Below, one piece after another: positions 10,185 through 24,400 of a stretch of 64,000 nt of DNA. Position 1 is the first letter of the stretch; each line of letters opens with the position of its first letter. Under the pieces are notes generated by a model that was not told where the DNA came from, did no database searches, and saw only the letters and a program-made list of their open reading frames with translations. The stretch is taken from assembly GCF_015706575.1 (NCBI RefSeq), contig NW_024037060.1, positions 7,501 through 71,500 on the forward strand. The letters are read 5' to 3'. The position numbers and the translations under genes are program-made. Source of the DNA: Patiria miniata. Its lineage: Eukaryota > Echinodermata > Asteroidea > Valvatida > Asterinidae.

Positions 10185-10680
10185 TCACAGTCGAGAAAAT
10201 AAACCCTTTCCAGACGTGGATAGTCATTAAAAAAGGTCCTTTATAGCTATGGTCAGTGAATGCTTGGAATTTGGATTGTGATGCTCGAGCGAGTGCTTTG
10301 TCGGGATCCGTATGTGCCGGAGGCCCATGCACTCCATTCGGATAAGTCACCCGCTTGACAACAGCAAAGGCAGCGCCGGGCGCCCTCAGTTCACAGCTAT
10401 TGCAGTGCCAGCCTCGGCGTGTTGACTACAACTTCCTTTACTAAAGGGAGATTCTGTTGTACACACCGTAAGTTCCGTCTTGCAATTTCGGACTGTATTC
10501 CGTTTCCTCAAGTCAAAGAGATAATTGTCATGTCAATTACCCGGTAATAAAAAAAAACGTGTGAGGTTAACGTTTTGAGATTGTGATTTGCAATTTTTTT
10601 ATTTAGTTCGAGCTCAGTGGTTGAGACCTTAATTGGGCATAATTATCAAGATCCGCATTGACAGATTGGACTTTAGGATG
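10185..10680. repeat. Duplicated promoter/first-exon segment, copy 2
   Basis: This is the counterpart of 1770-2240 (see that entry). Order is conserved, but the TATA box has become GTATGTGC. Confidence 0.6.
10379..10467 (+). pseudogene. Dead copy of the signal-peptide exon
   Basis: Aligned with 1940-2026, the start ATG is replaced by GCG. A one-base insertion (ACTACAACTTCC against ACTATACTTCC) breaks the frame. The splice donor GTAAGT at 10468 survives. No second exon was found beside it. Confidence 0.5.
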
Positions 10681-10799
10681 GTGACCATTGTTTGGAAGAA
10701 ATTGATGGCAGCAAAAATTACGGAGTGTCCTCACACAATATAGTTTTTACTGTCGGAGTATTTTTTTTTGTTTTCCACTGTTCCTGTCAATTTTGTAAA

Positions 10800-11001
10800 G
10801 ATTCCCATATCTGGCCATCACTAATGTTTCCCTTCAGTGACCTATCAGCCATCAGAAAGTGATAATATGTCCTAAAAAGTCATATTTAGCAGGGAAAGTA
10901 GGCCTATAATTATTTACTGAAAAAAAAGTCGGAAGGTTTAAGACCGGTCTCATGGGGTCTGTGCACAGGGTGACAAGTGCGATGGCCAGATATGGGAACC
11001 T
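10800..11001. repeat. Short inverted repeat
   Basis: TTCCCATATCTGGCCATC at about 10802 is complementary to GATGGCCAGATATGGGAA at about 10981. The middle is unique. It may be a decayed MITE. Confidence 0.55.
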
Positions 11002-12439
11002 TTAATACCTCAACTTTTTATAAACTTTTGATGTTATAATATACTCGAGCCCCCTGAGGTACCAGAAATATAAAACTTTTAAATATTATATCTTTACACA
11101 TATTTCTGTTAACAACATTGTTTGGAAGACAACACAACACTTAATAATAGAATCACAGACCATAGAATATATTGAGGTAATTGCGTTAATGGAGAAATAA
11201 AACCAGTGCTTGTGTGGGAAAAACACGCCATAAAAGTAGGCCTACAAGAAAGTGAAAATTCTGAACCCAACAAAAGAGAGAGAGAAAAGAGAGAAAAAAG
11301 GTGGCTGACGGGGTGGTGGTGGGTTAAATTTCATAGGCAAAATGGTTCCTCTTCTCCCGTCAGTGTTAAAATCGAGAATGACGCGAATATATCTAAGCGT
11401 CAACAATATGTATTCGGTAAACTTCGGACATTTTTTGAAAACGGGCCGGATCTGGATCCTGCCCGCTTTTGTTATGTTTATTTTATGTCGTGGCGGCTGC
11501 GTCACCTACAGTTTGCGAGGATTTTTTTCCCTAACGGTAAGCACAGCATTGTAATAGGATCATGAGCTTTTATATTTCTGCTAACGGACTACAGACTGAG
11601 GCCTGCATATCCGATCACGTGATCACTGTTGATGACGCATTGCAAAAAATGCGAGCCAAATTATCAACTTCCGGACGGGTCAGAACTATCACTGAGTTTA
11701 TGGGACCAGGTCATGTTGATGTATGAGAGGCTTGAGGCTGGGCGCAGAAATCGGAGAAGATGAAGACAATTCGAATATCAACGAAAAGAAACCACACCTA
11801 AACGTGGTCAACATAATGACCGAAAGTATTGTATTTTGTTTATTACAGCCATGTCGAGAAGGACTTCATCACGCTGAAAGTACAGTCAATCGATTACGTC
11901 AAAAATCGATTCTGTTTTTCAAATCTTGAAGGAATTGAGGCGGTCCCTGATTGCCTGAGTCACGAGAAAAGGTGTCAAGCATGGTGGCAATAATCACAGG
12001 AACAGACTGGGAGGGGCCAGAAGGCACAGGGTGAGAGGGGGGTATTCAAGACGCGCTCATTCATTTAAGACAACACTCATCTTCCTATTATGGCCATTCA
12101 ACATGAATAATGTTCTCCTGATGACGGTTAGATGTTGAGGTAATTCATGTCAAACAGATTGAAGGCACTAGTGATGTGAGTCAGCACACTGTGAACTTCC
12201 TATCCCTGTGCATTGATCGAATCTTTAGGTACAGTCACCAAAACGTAACGGGAACTGCAAGTCCCCAATCGACTCTACTGCGCCCTTCGCGCCGTAATCC
12301 AGTGAACAAAGTTGCTCCAGCATTGTGATTTGCCTAGTCAAAGATGGCCGCCGATCCATGCTGTTACCTTTGAAAGCAGCTCTCACTGATATGACTTGGA
12401 TTAATACTTGAAAGGAGGAACGGACAGAAATATACCGAG
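11002..12439. other. Upstream region of the membrane-protein gene
   Basis: No gene or repeat stands out. A purine-rich stretch (AGAGAGAGAAAAGAGAG) lies near 11275. The final 200 bases before the ATG are GC-richer (CTGCGCCCTTCGCGCCG at about 12280) and could hold the promoter, but I see no TATA box. Confidence 0.35.
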
Positions 12440-15400
12440 ATGGGATTTAATAATAGTAAGGTGGTGTGGGTGCTACTGGCCGTGTCTGGAGTGTTGTGGA
12501 CGCGATTTCATTGTGTTCAGGCGAGGCCGGTGAACGATGAGGGTAGAGTTGTGCTGAAAAGGGTGCTCAAGCCTTGCGTGTAAGTATGAGTCATGAAAAA
12601 ATCCTCCCGACACACCGGATTTCATAACTCTGTTTTACTCAATAGTTCAAAATGTTCAAGTTTGGGGGTAATATATATATTTGTTAAGCCACAGACTTTA
12701 CTTCCTAGACATAGTACATTAAAGCCTCTACGATGTCAAGATTTCTGCATAGGCCTAAATAATTGTTCCATTCCATTTCTATTTCGTTTCGTTATAGCGA
12801 TCCCGCGAGGGACAGGGAGTGGGAGCAGACAGGCTGAGGCGTCCTCAATCATGGAAGGGTGTTTACATTGCTAATATTAATTTATCATCTCCTCTTGGTA
12901 TAAGTTCACGCGCTATGTGAAATTGTTCTATGTATGTCTGTCACTTGTCTGTCTGTTCATAGGCTGGGGAACAAAAGCTGATGCTTCACCCTGGACCTAG
13001 ATGTTGCCATTTAGTTAATGTTCACTATTGTAAATATATCTAGTATGTATTGTCAATCTGAATATATAACATTATGTATTATGTATCATCCTTATGCAGC
13101 ATCGAAATAAATGTATCGAATTGTATCCAAGACAGAAACTGAGGCGTATACGCAACGCGTTAATGAAGCGTTAGTGCGAGATAAAAATGAAGTTCAGATA
13201 TCTTCTCACTGAAGCAATTTTTTTAACGTTTTCTTCCCCCTGCAGAAAACGTTTTTATAGCGTCTTGTCCAAAGAAGACATAGGACATTACTAGAAAACA
13301 CAGCCACTTTTTATAACGTACGCACATGAGCTTTGCTAAAATTCCTAAAGAGTTAATATGCGCAATTGTTTTCTTCTGTAAGTTTAAAAGGGAACCTATT
13401 CACCTCCTGATGTGTATGTACAACATACTGGGGTTGAAATATTTTTAGTTCAGAATTATTTCGATTATCATTTAATTGTTTAGAGACAAACTACATCCGT
13501 TTTGGGTACTCAGTCGATGGGTTGAGCGCAGTTCTCTTACTTGTTAAAATGAAGACAAAGTTCAATCCTCACGATTTAGATAATATGCACTTCGAAAGTG
13601 TTTTCGCAAGTGTTTTCGCTACAGTGTTTCCTGTTCTGAAGACTGACCTTTTCCTGCATAGCCTGTGTGGCCACTAATTAAACTCTCTGTCATCTCGAAG
13701 ACTTTCAATTAAGTGTCGATGTTCATATTATAAGCCTTTTGAAGATATTCCAATCCGCGTGCTTGACAAGGAACTCAAGTATGGCCTGCACTCTATACTG
13801 TGCGCGTAAGCTACAACCGGCACTGGTGATTAACGCACCAAATCCTGCAGGCCGATCCCTCTTCTCCTTGATCTCCCAAACGGAACTGGGTGACTCACCC
13901 GATCTCGACAGTCTGTATGTGGACTTGGGACGCGATACTGCCTAGAGACTAAACTATATGGATGATCCGACACTCCATCCCTGAGGAACTGCTGATATCA
14001 TTTAGTTGGCAGTTAACAAAGTTTAGAAGCTATCCACCTGGAATTCAGATGAAACTAATGAATAGAGGCACTGGAGGATACACCGGGGAAAGGGAGGGGA
14101 TTTAACCCCCCCCCTTCCGACTGGACAGCTAACGCCCCACCCCTCCTAAGCTAAAAGCAGGATCCGTCCCTAGTATAGAGTTCTACCCTGCAAAAAAGGA
14201 CCGACGATCATTTCCAACAGCAAAGGGTGCACTTCAGGGCGTCCTGAAAAAAATGGTGCATGTAAATCCCTCCATTTTTGCTAATTTGCAACCAAAACTT
14301 TCTGCAGATGTTTACACCATCTTCAAGGTAATAGATTTAGCTTGAGAATACCGTTTGCTTCATTGAGATTGCTTTTGTAAATCCAAAGATATGTTTGAAT
14401 AACGGCAAAGCCAAGAAACCCATTTTGGGCCACTTTCTGTAAAGCAGTTAAAATCAGTACAGTCCTTACTGTCAGTGATTTTAACATTTTAAGCAGAGTG
14501 TGCAATATCTATTTTCATTTAATTAAACTCTTTCATTGAAGTTTTAAAGAAGTGAACCTGTCTGTACTATAAAATTGTTTCAACATAACAGCAAAACCCT
14601 ATATTGTTGAGTGAATGGAATGTTTGTTTTACACCCATAGGGATAATCTTATCAAAAGAGCCATACTGGCATTGTCTGATCTTTGAAGCACTCGCTTCCT
14701 ATTTTTTTTTGTCTTTGCGGTTATTCAAACGTATCTCTGGATTTACAAAAGCAATCTTAATTAAACAAACGGTATTCTCAAGCTAAATCTGTAATCTTGA
14801 AGATCATATAAACATTTGCAGTAAATTCCGGTTGTAAATTGGCAATAATGGCGGGGTTTACATGCACCATTATTTTCAGGACACCCTGTATTATGTGGAT
14901 CCTCTCCCCATTTTCAAACCCATTTGATACGAAAGTCGGCATACTACATAAAGGTCTAGGCAAATGATGAAACAGTAGTGAGGACTTGGATATCTACCAA
15001 ACGCAACAACTCTACAGAAACCGGCACAATGTCGCAATCCGTCCAGGGGGTCAAAAAGAAGAAAACAAATAACAAATTTAAACAAATATACCGGTGAGGA
15101 TCCCCTTGCACGAATCACAGAAACGACCCTTCAAGGGATGTTTACAAGGTATTTTATCGTAACTGTTGTGGTTTGGTAAGAATCAAAACAACTTGTAATA
15201 TTGACATACTAATATAATATATACTATAGAGATACTCCCGGTATATAGCCAGCCAAGTTAACATAAAATGAAGCAGCTATACGAATTTCAAATAATAAAC
15301 AATTGCAACAAAATAAACAATTTAACATTTAATTAGGGGGGTTCAAGGTTCTCCAGAACTTGTTTAAGTCCTAACATATTGCAAGCAAATTTGAACAACC

Positions 15401-18400
15401 TGGAAAATGAGATTTTGTTGAAACGCTCTTTTATAAGATCAAGGAACCATTTTTTTATATCAAAAAGATACAACCTCCACCTTCTTCTAGTTCAGGAGCG
15501 AATCAAATGTTGATGGATATTTCACATGATTTTAATTGTGTTTTTTTCCCGTTTTGTTTCCATAAAAAGAGATCAGGCTAAACCAGAATTGCAAAAAGGA
15601 TCTAATCGCACAAAGGAGCAAGTGAACAACACACCTTGTAACCCAGGTAAATTTGCCCATAAATTTGGTTTGTTACGTGACTGTATTCCAATAATATTTT
15701 CTGACAACAACAACAAAAAGGGAAGAATAATAAGAACGGACATTATTGTCCCTGTTTTTAATTGCCCCTCGATAGTTTTTAGTATAGTTTTTTCATTGAT
15801 GTATAACAATTATTTATCGCATGCATAGTGTGACTCTTTAGAATGCCAGTAGTGAGTTTCGGACTTGGTATTTCATTCTATTTTCGTTGCTTGCATGCAG
15901 GAAGGAATTACGTGCAGGAAGGTCTGACTGAATGCTGGAGAAATTTTGATTAATTTGCATTATACTTATTGCACACTGATAATTTTCTGCATATTGCGTT
16001 CAAATTGGATGGCAGTTTTATTGTTATTTGCAGCTTTGTAACACTCAAGATAGCTTATTTCCAACAACAAAATACGGCAGTGAATAACCGAAAGCAATAT
16101 AAGAAAAATCGTTTGTTCACCCTTATTTTTATTCCATTTTATTGACTTGTGATGAAAAGTCATCATTACAGTCCTTTCTATGTTTTAAAGGGAATGTACA
16201 TCATTGGCTTTTGCTGTAATTTTCAGAAATGAACTATTTGAGGGGTTAGTATAATAAATCAAATATTGTTACACTGACATGTTTGAAGTTTTGTGTTCGA
16301 AAATGCTGGAAAAACCAAGAAAAACAAAACTGTTCAAGTAGTCTGGTTCCCTGACTCCACTAATTATAAAATGGATCAGTTTACAGATGCCAGAAAATTG
16401 TAAGGTAACGGTACCAGTCTAGCTGGCCTGCACCCGTTCATGAACACGTAACCAATAGCAAACAAAATTTGGACTGAATAAATGGTAAATTTGGAGCAGT
16501 AGTTGAAAAATAGTTAGGTTTTTCCAACGGTGGTCGGCCGACCACCGCTGGAAATTTTTACAAAAATACAATTTTCTTGAAAATGACTTCACACCAGGTG
16601 CCATAATTTTACAGGATGCTGTAGACTGTCATTTACCAACATCCTATTAAGGTATTTCGTAAAAACTTGGTAGTTTTATTTTTCGATGTTTGCAAATGTT
16701 GTATATTCCCTTTAATAAAGAAAATCCTCTGCCAGTTGAAGACATATTGCCCAAGAGACTTCCAGTCACAATGGCAAGAAAACAAGACAGCATCACAGAT
16801 GAGCACAGTTTGGAAAAGGAAGGCACGGAATACTCCTTCAGCGAGAACTCGCCCCAACCCGGGACGAAGAAAGAGGATTTATCTGGGGGCAAGACCGGGC
16901 TGAACTCGGACGAGTTCCTTCAGCGGTCGGAGTTTGAGGAGGAAGAAGAAAATTTGGACTCACTGGCACCCCATGTGCCTTACCCAGAGATGGATCGAGA
17001 TGGAGGGGAACCAGCAACCACAGATGCAACGATCCGAGAGCCAGGTCAGGACATCGCGACCAACAAGCATCGTAAGGGGAAAAGAATTTTCATTTTTGTA
17101 TTTATCCTTCCCTTCTCCAAAATAAAAATTATGTGAGATGCGGAACGGGATACAATGTTTTGTATAAATCAAATCGCCTGCTTGTATTTGTAATTCACCG
17201 CTTTGGCTCTCCTTTACCCAGTCTACGCACCATGCAATTTTCTTTTCCCTATCTCCTTCCCATCCCCTATTTTTTATTCTGGCTTATTTTACTGTTAAGT
17301 TTCGTGAACAATTTTTTTCTATCAATTTTTATTCAATTCTATACATGTATTTTTTCCCTATTAAAATGTGCGAATTAACTAATATTTATGTGTTTTTAAT
17401 GTAAATTATATTCATAATTCTGCCACTGGCGGCGAGGAATACAATTAAAATAAACCATTCATAATGAATAATAATTTACTAACATTTCTAAACCAATAGC
17501 AAAGCATGAAAACCCTTACATCCCTGGGAGCATACCGTCAGGACGGAGTTGGAAATACATGTTATAGTATTTTGAGAAAGTTACAGAGCGTAATGGGTAT
17601 GTATGATGATTGCAAAACAGTGCTTCGTAAAACATCAACATGACAGGAAGACTACACGATTTCACAGGCCTCGTGATAAAATATTCCATTATGATGACCT
17701 AAAACACTAGTTTTCCGTTTTCCTTTTTTAGTTCCTGATGAGAAGAAGTCAGAGCTTTTTATTGATTCGGGCATCTTTCCCTTCATCGCTATGGGTGTGT
17801 TGTCAGCGCTTTTCATCACAATGATGATAGCTGCGTTGTATTTCGCCCGCCATTCATCGGACTCACATCAGCACAGTCACATAAGGTACATTGCATATCC
17901 CGGGCCAACGGCTACAGATACACTCAACCAGAAAGAAAGTTCCCCCTCCATACTTTTTTGTCTAACTCAAAAACTACTGGGCACATCTTGCTCTAGCCCG
18001 ACTGCGTCTGGCCGTACAGTACTATCGCAAGCTCTGTAGTACGGCCAGACGCCCGATGCTCCCACAGAGACTGAATTTTGTTGGCTGCCGATGTAGCGAT
18101 TTTGCTACATCTTTCGATCGCGATTTTCTTTTCATCCAGGACACAAATTTCCAAAGTTAAGGTTCGTAGTAGTAGAGCAACTCATACCTTTTCGAAAAAA
18201 CGTTGTTTGGTCTCAATATTTTCATCCATCTGGCCACAAGACGAATTTCAGTCATCAGATTCCACAAATATCGTCCCCCATGCGATCCCCCATGCGATTT
18301 CAAAATGGCGGCCGCGCTGTAATGACTGCGCAATAGTCGTAGGGGTACACACCGGTAAATCGATCCGCCAAGCTCATGAATAAAAGTTATACCCTCAAAA

Positions 18401-21400
18401 TATTCTATATTAGAGAGTTCTGAGCGCCGTAAAATTGGGGAATTGAAGAGATATGGTAGTGAACCTCTGGCCCGGATTTGGGGCTTCCAATTCTGAGCAT
18501 TTTGGATGCTATTGGGCTCGAAAGTGGCGCTATTTTGCCATGTTGTGGAGGGATCGTTTTTCAAGATGGCTACTTTTCCGCTTTGGGGAAAACAGGGGTC
18601 GTCTTCTTTGCGTGAAAATATCTCGAAAAGTCAATGGTCAACCCACCATAAATTGAAAAGAAAATGAAAGATGACACATTGATCATCATTTTTCTGTGCA
18701 GCTTGAATACCTGTGAGAGTTTTGAGTATTTTTAAAAGAATTTTGAAGTACGGGCATTTAGCACTAGTGTCTATGGGAGTTTATTTGCAGGTATGCACCC
18801 GTAGCCTTGTTGCCATTTTGTGATTGGACAATGAACGACGTTCATTTGATGGTGTCTTCGTATCTCCAGTGCAAGTAGCTACAAGCGCAGTCGCAAGCAG
18901 TGCTGATTACGTGACCCACCTGGGATCCGTCCGCACTCAGTATACAATACGTTCAGAATCATTTTAGTGACAGTCCTTTTTAGATATAGGGAGGTTTTTT
19001 TTTTTAAATTAAAACAATGATTGAAGAGAAAAGCAGGGATCAATTTAATACGCATAATATGTACATAAAATTAATACATTTACATTCATAAAATATTTTT
19101 TTTAAAGAAAAATGAATATAGATGAATAATATAAGTTTCTTTTTAAAGAGAGAAGTCCCAAAGTTTATGCACCAAATTAATGTCCAACGAATCATTTCAG
19201 ATAGCTTGCAATTTTCATTTAAATATCGAGATATATACACAGTAGGGTTTTGTGAAATGATTTTTGTTTTCCCCCTTTCTGTATCATTATGTGAACGAAA
19301 TGTGTCACAAAAAAACCTGCAGAATCTGGCCTTGTGGTACGATGAACCGAACATGTACATGCGGCGCCCGTACGTGTACATGGTACCGTACGTACTTGCG
19401 TACATGTACTTCAACGTCGTTAATTGACCAATCACAGAATGGCAACAAGGCCACGACTATTGCGCAGTCTGTAATGTATGCAATATGCAGGCACGCCCGC
19501 ACAAACTTATGAATATGCATAACAGTCTGTGACGTATGACCTCGTGTTTTTGGACGTACGGCCCCGCCGCACGCACGTCCAAAAACACGGGGTCATACGT
19601 CACAGACTGTTTATGCATATTCATGAGTTTGTGCGGGCGCGCCTGCATATTGCATACATTACAGCGCGGCCGCCATTTTGAAATCGCATGGGGGATCGCA
19701 TGGGGGACGATATTTGTGGAATCTGATGACTGAAATTCGTCTTGTGGCCAGATGGATGAAAATATTGAGACCAAACAACGTTTTTTCGAAAAGGTATGAG
19801 TTGCTCTACGACTACGAACCTTAACTTTGGAAATTTGTGTCCTGGATGAAAAGATAATCGCGATCGAAAGATGTAGCAAAATCGCTACATCGGAGGCCAA
19901 CAAAATTCAGTCTCTGTGGAAGCATCGGGCGTCTGGCCGTACTACAGAGCTTGCGATAGTACTGTACGGCCAGACGCAGTCGGGCTAATCTTGCTCAAAC
20001 TACGGCTGGCCTGTAAAGAAATTCCTTAGCAATCCAGCCATACTCTTTGTTTGGCCCGAAACAGTGATAATGTGTACAAAATTATACAAATATAGTACCG
20101 AAAGAAAGTTGTGCTTTTGTTTGCGTGCAAGGTGAGTGTGCACCACAACTTGCACGTATACAAAAGTGCAAGTGTTTTCGGTATCATTTGTCACAAATTG
20201 CATAAATTCGTACACATTATCACTGTTTTGGGCCAAATAGAGATTATGGCTGGATTGCTAAGGAATTTCTTTACTGGCCAGTCGTAGTTTGAGCAAGATG
20301 TGCCCAGTAGATTTTGAGTTAAACAAAAAAGTGTTGGAAGGTGGACTTTCGTTTTTTTATTAGTTCAACAAAAAACACGGATTACAGGCCAAAAAAAGTC
20401 ACGTCAATGCATACTCCTTCCGACTGGTTCTCGAATTGTACAGGGTGAGTCACACAAAAAAAGCGGAACCCAAACCTCAACAAATCTATTTCATATTTTA
20501 AAAAAAATGTAGTACCAAAAATAATTATGACTGGAAGTCAATTTCATTAACTACTTTTAGCTAAAAAACGATCACAAAAAGGTGTGCATTCTTTCAGCAA
20601 AACGAAAACAATGCATACACATCCCAATAAGTGATTGTTTTCGTTTTGCTGAAAGAACACTTACCTTTTTGTGATCCGTAGACAAAATTTTAAAACGGTG
20701 GTCGTGTTTAAAATTCCGTAACTTGAAAATGACATTGATCTGAAGGATTCTTTTACCATTGGGCTCAGTTCATATAGAATTTGACATGCAGAATTTCACT
20801 AAATCAATGGTCCCGACAATTGGGTTTCTTTTTGTTTACTCACTATAGGCTTATATTCAATTGCTATTTACCTAAAATAAAAGTTATTACTCAGGGGCGG
20901 ATCCAGCTTTGGTTGGGTGGGGCTTCGCAGGCATTTAGTACTTTTTCTACACGATTTCTTACTTTTTTTTGAATGAGAGGGTCTAACCCCCTCCGCCCTC
21001 CGGGTCGCAAAAGAAACTAGAAATCATGTAGAGTCTAGAGAAAGCACTAATGCCTGTTAAGCCCCCCCCCCTTAACCAAAGCTTGATCCGCCCCTGAGTA
21101 ATTCAGCTGTGGCAGTCTCTGAATGGGATAAACTTAAAGCCACCATTTCATAGTCTTGGTCTACGTATTCTCCTAATGCAATGGTCCATGAAATCGAGGT
21201 ACATCCACTACTGCGGTATAAGGCGCTATCAACCAGATAAATCCAATCCAGTCTTGGGGACTTTGGCAGCAGACCTACCTCACGATCTGTAGCCAAGCTA
21301 ATGTACGCACATGGGGTATGCTCGGAATTTCATGGGTGGCGGTGTCAATATTCCCGAGACTGGATATGAGTCATCTTGTTAATGGGAACCTCTACCGTAA

Positions 21401-24400
21401 GGCCATGGCGTCAGGGACCGACTGCGTCAGGATAACAAAATTCAAATCTAGTCTTAGACCAAGACGATGATTAATCACTATCCTGCAGCTGAACTACATC
21501 AAAATTGCTGTGACAGACCGTACACAGGAACTTCTGAAGATGACTAAAAACGGATTGATTTGCCCAGGGCATGCACGCCACATACTATAATCATTCGTAT
21601 ATAAGATGCGTCACTGAAGTGACCTGTAAAATTATCATACATGTATTATTACATGTTTGAAGTGTGAGGCATTTCGCCCTTTTTTCATTTGAAAAAAAAA
21701 GAGTTTGGTAATTGTGGTAATCTGTTTAAGGAGCACTTAAATAGAGCACTGCTCGAATAGTTAGTAAATGAAACCGCTCAACACCACCTAGCCTGCCTAC
21801 GGAGATTTGACATTTCAAGAGAATGGTTCGTCTTGTTTTTTAAGTTCTAAGTCATAACGTAACCTTCACATAAGGTAAAAACCTCAAGAATGCTTGGGGC
21901 AAAGAAAATAATGCTCGGTGGTGATATCTGATTTTTTTTTAAAAATCAGATAAAAAATGTACGGTTGTGGTCAATCCCAACAAGGGAAACTGACTTGTTT
22001 CTGTTTGGGTTGTATTTCAGCATGAAGCATATCGGCATTGGACCAGCCCCACTGTCACGTGATGGTGACTCAGCGTTTCATACAGTGACGTTTAGGAATG
22101 CCAAAGATGCAGTTATAGGTATTATGCGTATAGCTATACAGGGTGGATAAACAAAGAAACTAAGATATTATTGCTAAGTGGAACAGAAGTAGGGCACATG
22201 TGAATCAAAGGGGGATATCATCTGTTAGGGTTGAATCTCCTCTTTAAATGACACCCTGGTCATGTCATTACATTCACGGTTGACTGAGCAGTAACCAATT
22301 TTATGAAAGGGTCTATTTAGAGGATTGCGCCACTTTTCAATTGTGGTTTTTGTTGTGTCATTTATCACAGAGTGAAAGGTATATGGATGCCAATCAAGGC
22401 AGGTGGGGAAAAAGCGATTTCACCATGAAAAGTGGCGCAATCCTCTAAATAGACCCTTTCACAAAATTGGACACTGCTCAGTCAACCGTGAATGTAAGGA
22501 CATGATCAGTGTGTCATTTTAAAGAGGAGATTCAACACTATAACAGATGATACCTCCATTTGATTCACACATGCCCTACTTTTGTTCCAATTAGCAATGA
22601 CATCTCGGTTTCGGGTTTTTTTATCCACCCTGTATAATATGTATGCCTAGCTACCATTTTATATAATAATTGGTCACGAGCACGGGACCGGAAGACGTAT
22701 ATGTCGCTCGTGTATGTTGCTTTTACGAGAATACAGTACATCCGGGCACCATGTATAGGATCTACAACGTGTGCATTGTTTTTGCATTTATCTGTTGCGT
22801 CCAGACTGGGCCTATCCAATCAAGTGCAACAAATTGCTACTTTGAAAGAAAAGAAAGCATTTCAATTTACAACATATTGAAAAAAATGGGCATTCATGAC
22901 TACTTTAACTAAAAAAAATTGACCTAAACTTCCGTTCAATCGGGGACGTCTCTATAGTCCGAAGTCCCATCGGTTCGAAGTCCCATTGGTACGAAGTCCT
23001 ATTGGTCCGACGTCCCATTGGTCCGTCGGCTCATTGCTCTACACGTTCCATTGGTATAAACGTCCCATTGGTCCGACGTCCCATTGGTCCGAAGTCCCAT
23101 TGGTCCGTCGGCTCATTGCTCTATACGTTCCATTGGTATAAACGTCCCATTGGTCCGACGTCCCATTGGTCCGACGTCCCATTGGTCCGACGTCCCATTG
23201 GTCCAAATTCCCATTGGTCCGACACTCCATTGGTCCGACACCCCATAGTATTAGGGTTAGGGTCAGGGTTCGGGTTAGGGTCAGTCAACCTGAACAAGTG
23301 CAACTACACAGTTTTATGTTTCGGACCAATGGGACTTCGGACCAATAAGACTTCGGACCAATGTGACTTCGGACCAATGTGACTTCGGACCAATGGGTCT
23401 TCGGACCAATGGGTCTTCGGACCAATGAGTCTTCGGACTATATCGAGACGTGACCCGTTCAATCGATTACGCTGATAACACAAACAACAGATAATTTCAA
23501 ACATGGGAGCTCAGTTTGTGACTAGACTAATCAGTGTTTGGAACCACGACGCTCACATAAAAGTGAACGTGGACTCGCGAGACTTACATGGTCTATTGTA
23601 TCACCGTTCAGTTTGTGTATTTATTCGTCACAAGTATCTGTATCTCATCATTTTAACGGGAGATGATCATTACCGATTTAGATAGATTTTTCAGCAGGTA
23701 TCTTTGAGGTGACGGTGTTTTGGATAGTGGGTTGGATTTTGTGCAAACTGCTCGGAGACCGTTGGCGAAGGCAATGAGTGAAATATGGGGGGAACATGCG
23801 GAGAATGGCAATGCACATGCAAACAGCAAGAAAGTCGGGAGTGCGGGACAAGTTTTAAGCCCTGTTAAGGAATAAAGTTATTTTACTAAGTGAAACCAGT
23901 AGGCTTTTTGTAAACCCTTTTTGTCTTTGGTTGTGTAAAGAAATAAACGCTTACTTGAATTGTGAAATTGGGAGAGTTGTTTGTGAGCTGGGAACGAGTT
24001 TAGACGTTTTCTATCTGTTTTAAGTAAAAGAAGTAACATACAGGTTTTTAAACTCTAATTCAAACGGGGAAAAAATCAAGGATAATCATTCGTTGTTACT
24101 GTGATAACTTTTTGTGAATCGATCGATATTCTTTGTTTCACAACTAAAACCTTTAAACTATAAACACTTTACAACTCCACCCAGCTAGCGGATCTGCAGG
24201 CATAGCCGGATCTGCACGCATATCTAATATCGTGCCACAAATTGACTTCTCACTTCCGAAAATCTTAAATACATGTTATGTGAATGTTGAATACAAAGAT
24301 GACAATTTATGAAATGCTCTTGTCGCGGTCATTGGGTAAATACTGAGACTAAAATGGGAGACTACAATTTTTTCAGAGACAATGTTGTTTTTAAAATAAA

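Larger units (their letters stand above)
17935..20350. mobile_element. Large foldback transposon with ~400-bp arms
   Basis: The left arm (about 17935-18345) is complementary to the right arm (about 19650-19986, then 20300-20350). Landmark words are CTGCGTCTGGCCGTACAGTA, GATTTTGCTACATC and ATGGCGGCCGCGCTGTAATG. The outermost GAAAGTTCCCCCTCCATAC matches GGTGGACTTTC at the far right. The interior carries copy 2 of the ~430-bp dispersed repeat and a separate 192-bp palindrome. A smaller foldback splits the right arm. It lies only 50 bases downstream of the transmembrane exon. Confidence 0.82.

Noticed and set aside
23002..23382. 126-codon open frame and its mirror frames
   Set aside because: Produced by the 15-bp word array (period divisible by three). 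No protein-like features.
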